Assembly (NCBI RefSeq): GCF_024436375.1
Contig: NZ_JAFMZM010000004.1
Location: 434,001 to 498,000 of the forward strand
Origin: Nocardioides astragali
Lineage (GTDB): Bacteria; Actinomycetota; Actinomycetes; Propionibacteriales; Nocardioidaceae
Direction: 5' to 3'
DNA length: 64,000 nucleotides
The position numbers and the translations under genes were made by a program. Under the pieces are notes generated by a model. It made no database searches. It worked only from the letters and a program-made list of their open reading frames with translations, and had not been told where the DNA came from. Below, one piece after another: positions 61,301-64,000 of this stretch. The first letter of the stretch is position 1. The number at the start of each line of letters is the position of its first letter.

Positions 61301-63142
61301 GTGGGCGAGGATCCGGAGCTGCGGAGCACCACGACACTCGACGGCTTCCGCGTCCTGTGGGTCGGCATCAAGCGTGAGCCGCGCGTCTTCACCGTGGCCA
61401 CCCTCGGCGCCGTGCTGTTCGGCGTGCTCACCGTCGCCGACGCCTGGGTGCTCGGCTGGTCCACCCAGCACGTCCTCATCCCCGCCTTCGACAACGGCGA
61501 GATCGGCACCTCCCTGCTCGTGTGGGTGGTCGCGCTCTTCATGGCGGTCGCGATCCTCCGCGCCATCGGCATCGTCGCCCGGCGCCTGGGCGGCGGCATC
61601 ATGTACTACCGGATGCAGTCCCACACGAGACGCGGCGTCACCCGGCAATACCTCTCCCTGCCGATGGAGTGGCACCAGCGCCACCCGACCGGCCAGCTGC
61701 TGTCCAACGCCTACTCCGACGTCGAGGCGGCGTGGTCGCCGATCATGCCGCTCCCGATGGCGCTCGGCACCGTGGTCATGATGGTCATCGCGGTCGTGCA
61801 GATGTTCGTCGCCGACGTGGTGATGGCGCTGGTGGGCCTGCTCGTCTTCCCCGCGGTCGTCGTCGCCAACCTGCTCTACCAGCGCTATGCCTCGCCCCTC
61901 ATGACGCGGGCGCAGGGCCTGCGGGCCGAGGTCAGCGAGATCGCCCACGAGTCCTTCGACGGGGCGATGGTGGTCAAGACCCTGGGCCGCGAGGTCGAGG
62001 AGACCGACCGCTTCCGGGCCAAGGCCCACGAGCTGCGCGACGTCAACATCCGCGCCGGCCGGATCCGCGCGGTCTTCGACCCCGCACTGGCCAGCCTGCC
62101 CAGCCTCGGTGTCCTCGTCGTGCTGGCCGTCGGGGTCTCGCGCGTCTCCAGCGGAGCCACCAGCGCCGGTGACGTCGTGACCATCGCCTACCTCCTCACC
62201 ATCGTCTCCTTCCCGATCCGGGCCATCGGCTGGCTGCTGGGGGAGTTCCCCCGCTCGGTCGTCGGCTACCGCCGCGCCAAGGCGGTGCTCGACGCCCAGG
62301 GCAACATGGCCTACGGCGACGACGAGCTGCCCCGCTCCGACGTGGGCGCCCTGCTCCAGGTCGACGACCTGCACTACGCCTACGACGCCGATGCCCCGCT
62401 GTTGCGCGGGGTCGACTTCGACGTCCAGCCCGGCCGGACCGTGGCCCTCGTCGGCGCGACCGCCTCGGGCAAGAGCACGCTCACCAGCCTGATGACGCGG
62501 CTCGTCGACCCCGACTCCGGCCGGATCCGCATCGACGGCCACGACGTCAAGGGCCTGCGGCGCGGCGAGCTGCCGCGTGACGTCGCGCTCGTGCCCCAGA
62601 CCGCGTTCATGTTCGACGACACGGTCCGGGACAACGTGACGCTCGGCGCCGACGTCACCGACGAGGAGGTGTGGGGCGCACTGCGCACGGCCCAGGCAGA
62701 CGGGTTCGTCGCGGCCCTGCCCGACGGGCTCGACACCGAGCTGGGCGAGCGCGGCACGTCGCTGTCCGGCGGGCAGCGGCAGCGGCTCTCGCTGGCCCGC
62801 GCCCTCGTGCGTCGCCCTCGGCTGCTGATCCTCGACGACGCCACCTCGGCGGTGGATCCCGAGGTCGAGGCGCGGATCCTCGCCTCGCTCCGCGACGACG
62901 TGCACGGCTCGGCGGCGTCCCTGGTGGTCGTGGCCTACCGCAAGGCGACCATCTCGCTGGCCGACGAGGTGGTGCACCTCGACGAGGGCCACATCGTCGG
63001 CCGGGGCACCCACGCCGACCTGCTGGCCTCCAGCCCGGCCTACGCCCACCTCGTCAACGCCTACGAGGTGGAGGACGGGCTCGATGACGGGCTCGACACA
63101 GGGCTCGACGCCGATGTCGACGCAGGGGAGACCGCCCGATGA
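61301..63142 (+). CDS. ABC exporter half-transporter with degenerate nucleotide site
   Basis: A 613-residue type IV exporter half: six membrane helices (about 25-320) and an ATPase domain. Walker A GATASGKST (Lys391) and signature LSGGQRQR are intact, but the Walker B catalytic Glu is Asp513 (LILDDATSA) and the switch His is Tyr546 (VVAYRKAT). This is the pattern of the degenerate partner in heterodimeric exporters. The C-terminus repeats DGLDDGLDTGLDAD. GTG at 61301 has AAGGGGG upstream. It overlaps the second half-transporter (ATGA). Confidence 0.88.
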   Translation: MGEDPELRSTTTLDGFRVLWVGIKREPRVFTVATLGAVLFGVLTVADAWVLGWSTQHVLIPAFDNGEIGTSLLVWVVALFMAVAILRAIGIVARRLGGGIMYYRMQSHTRRGVTRQYLSLPMEWHQRHPTGQLLSNAYSDVEAAWSPIMPLPMALGTVVMMVIAVVQMFVADVVMALVGLLVFPAVVVANLLYQRYASPLMTRAQGLRAEVSEIAHESFDGAMVVKTLGREVEETDRFRAKAHELRDVNIRAGRIRAVFDPALASLPSLGVLVVLAVGVSRVSSGATSAGDVVTIAYLLTIVSFPIRAIGWLLGEFPRSVVGYRRAKAVLDAQGNMAYGDDELPRSDVGALLQVDDLHYAYDADAPLLRGVDFDVQPGRTVALVGATASGKSTLTSLMTRLVDPDSGRIRIDGHDVKGLRRGELPRDVALVPQTAFMFDDTVRDNVTLGADVTDEEVWGALRTAQADGFVAALPDGLDTELGERGTSLSGGQRQRLSLARALVRRPRLLILDDATSAVDPEVEARILASLRDDVHGSAASLVVVAYRKATISLADEVVHLDEGHIVGRGTHADLLASSPAYAHLVNAYEVEDGLDDGLDTGLDADVDAGETAR

Positions 63143-64000
63143 GCACCACGGCCCCCACGGCTCCCACCTCCGGCACCCGGATGGACACCGGCGAGGACAT
63201 CGGCGCCATCGCCACGATCCGCCTCGGGATGAAGTACTCACCCGAGCTCCGCGAGGGCCTCGGCCTGACGATGCTGCTGGCGGTCATCTCCTCCTGCGGC
63301 CAGATCGTGGTGCCGATCGCGGTCCAGCAGACCCTCGACCGCGGCCTCAACGCACCCGGAGGCCCCCGTCTCGACTACGTCGTCTGGATGGGCGTGCTGG
63401 CGGCCGTCGCGATCCTGGTCACCAGCGTGGCGTCGTACGCCATGACGAGCCGGCTGTTCACCACCTCCGAGCACGGTCTCGCCACGCTGCGCACGAAGGC
63501 GTTCCGGCACGTCCACGACCTGCCGCTGCTCACCCAGAACACCGAGCGCCGCGGGGCCCTGGTCTCCCGGGTGACCTCCGACGTCGACCAGGTCAGCCAG
63601 TTCCTGGTCTTCGGCGGCCTCATCTTCGTCGTCAGCATCGGACAGATGCTGGTGGCCACCGTCCTGATGCTCGTCTACAGCTGGGAGCTGGCCGCGGTCG
63701 TCTGGCTCTGCTTCGCGCCCCTGTTTCTCTCCATCCGGTGGTTCCAGAAGAAGCTGTCCGCCGCCTACACCGTCGTACGCCACCAGGTCGGCGTGCTGCT
63801 GGGGGCGATCTCGGAGCCGGTCGTCGGCGCCGCAGTGGTCCGCTCCTACGGGGTCGAGGACCGCACCCAGGCCAGGATCGACACCGCGATCCAGGACTGG
63901 CAGAACGCCTACACCCACGCCCAGACCTACACCGTCACGTCGTTCTCCCTCGGCGGCATCTCCGCCGGCCTGGCCAACGCCGGCGTGATCGTGATCGGGG
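63139..64000 (+). CDS. second ABC exporter half-transporter (cut by window end)
   Basis: The first 287 residues of the partner. After a polar N-terminus come five or six membrane helices of the ABC exporter domain, with the coupling region GALVSRVTSDVDQVSQFLVFG and VVGAAVVRSYGVEDRTQARI. The ATPase domain is beyond the window. It should carry the intact catalytic Glu and His if the pair is a standard asymmetric heterodimer. Confidence 0.88.
   Translation, partial: MSTTAPTAPTSGTRMDTGEDIGAIATIRLGMKYSPELREGLGLTMLLAVISSCGQIVVPIAVQQTLDRGLNAPGGPRLDYVVWMGVLAAVAILVTSVASYAMTSRLFTTSEHGLATLRTKAFRHVHDLPLLTQNTERRGALVSRVTSDVDQVSQFLVFGGLIFVVSIGQMLVATVLMLVYSWELAAVVWLCFAPLFLSIRWFQKKLSAAYTVVRHQVGVLLGAISEPVVGAAVVRSYGVEDRTQARIDTAIQDWQNAYTHAQTYTVTSFSLGGISAGLANAGVIVIG

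Noticed and set aside
1..64000. tRNA, rRNA, complete insertion sequence, prophage or integrase genes
   Set aside because: I looked for typical tRNA 3' ends, transposase/integrase motifs and phage genes on both strands and saw none that could be supported.

Overview
The window is about 70% GC actinobacterial chromosome, most likely Nocardioides or a close relative in the Nocardioidaceae. The evidence is the gene order of the division and cell-wall cluster, the actinobacterial families present (DUF3040, DUF3352, DUF2332, a DUF222/HNH '13E12' protein, PriA in place of HisA), GTG starts with 4-nt stop/start overlaps, and a GGTTGAGGTGCGAGC-type hairpin repeat. I saw no rRNA, tRNA, CRISPR array, prophage or complete insertion sequence. 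Genes are dense on both strands; the last one runs off the right edge.

Layout. 1-4.7 kb: metF, a SIMPL-domain protein, an inverted-repeat-bounded element, then a carotenoid-oxidoreductase-like flavoprotein, a DUF4126 membrane protein and a YbaK-type deacylase on the minus strand. 4.7-11.6 kb: a DNA-damage tolerance block. A RecA-NDp/PafBC-type promoter and a LexA box precede a DUF6504 gene, a HEPN-like gene and an ImuC/DnaE2-type polymerase; a methyltransferase and DNA polymerase IV (dinB) follow. 12.2-16.9 kb: a minus-strand MoxR-DUF58-transglutaminase operon. 17.2-36.4 kb: the dcw cluster (mraZ, small membrane gene, rsmH, ftsL, ftsI, murE, murF, mraY, murD, ftsW, murG, murC, ftsQ, terminator, ftsZ, pgeF, yggS, sepF, yggT, divIVA, terminator), led by four MraZ boxes at 10-bp spacing. 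36.5-41.3 kb: a Lys/Ala-tailed DksA/TraR zinc-finger protein, lspA, an RluA-family pseudouridine synthase, a GNAT-chorismate mutase fusion, DUF6886 and DUF2332. 41.4-47.3 kb: the replicative polymerase dnaE1, a membrane protein and a DUF3352 protein. 47.3-58.6 kb: a second YbaK, a LON-domain protein and the histidine genes (hisD-hisC-hisB-hisH, then priA-nudix-hisF), split by a secreted protein, a hemerythrin, the DUF222/HNH gene and a hydrolase. 58.6-64 kb: a polar amino-acid ABC importer, then a heterodimeric ABC exporter pair.

Two regulatory themes tie the window together. First, motifs matching the actinobacterial RecA-NDp (PafBC) promoter, TTGTCRGTG-N8-TANNNT, occur upstream of the DUF6504-HEPN-dnaE2 cassette, the DUF222/HNH gene and the ABC exporter pair, with a weaker one at dnaE1. 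The first two also carry LexA boxes. Second, at least twelve genes have a TANNNT hexamer 6-7 nt before the start codon, which fits leaderless transcription, while genes inside operons use ATGA/GTGA overlaps. The best candidates for something undescribed are the doubly damage-controlled DUF6504-HEPN-DnaE2 cassette without ImuA/ImuB beside it, the damage-promoter-linked ABC exporter with one degenerate ATP site, and the GNAT-chorismate mutase fusion.
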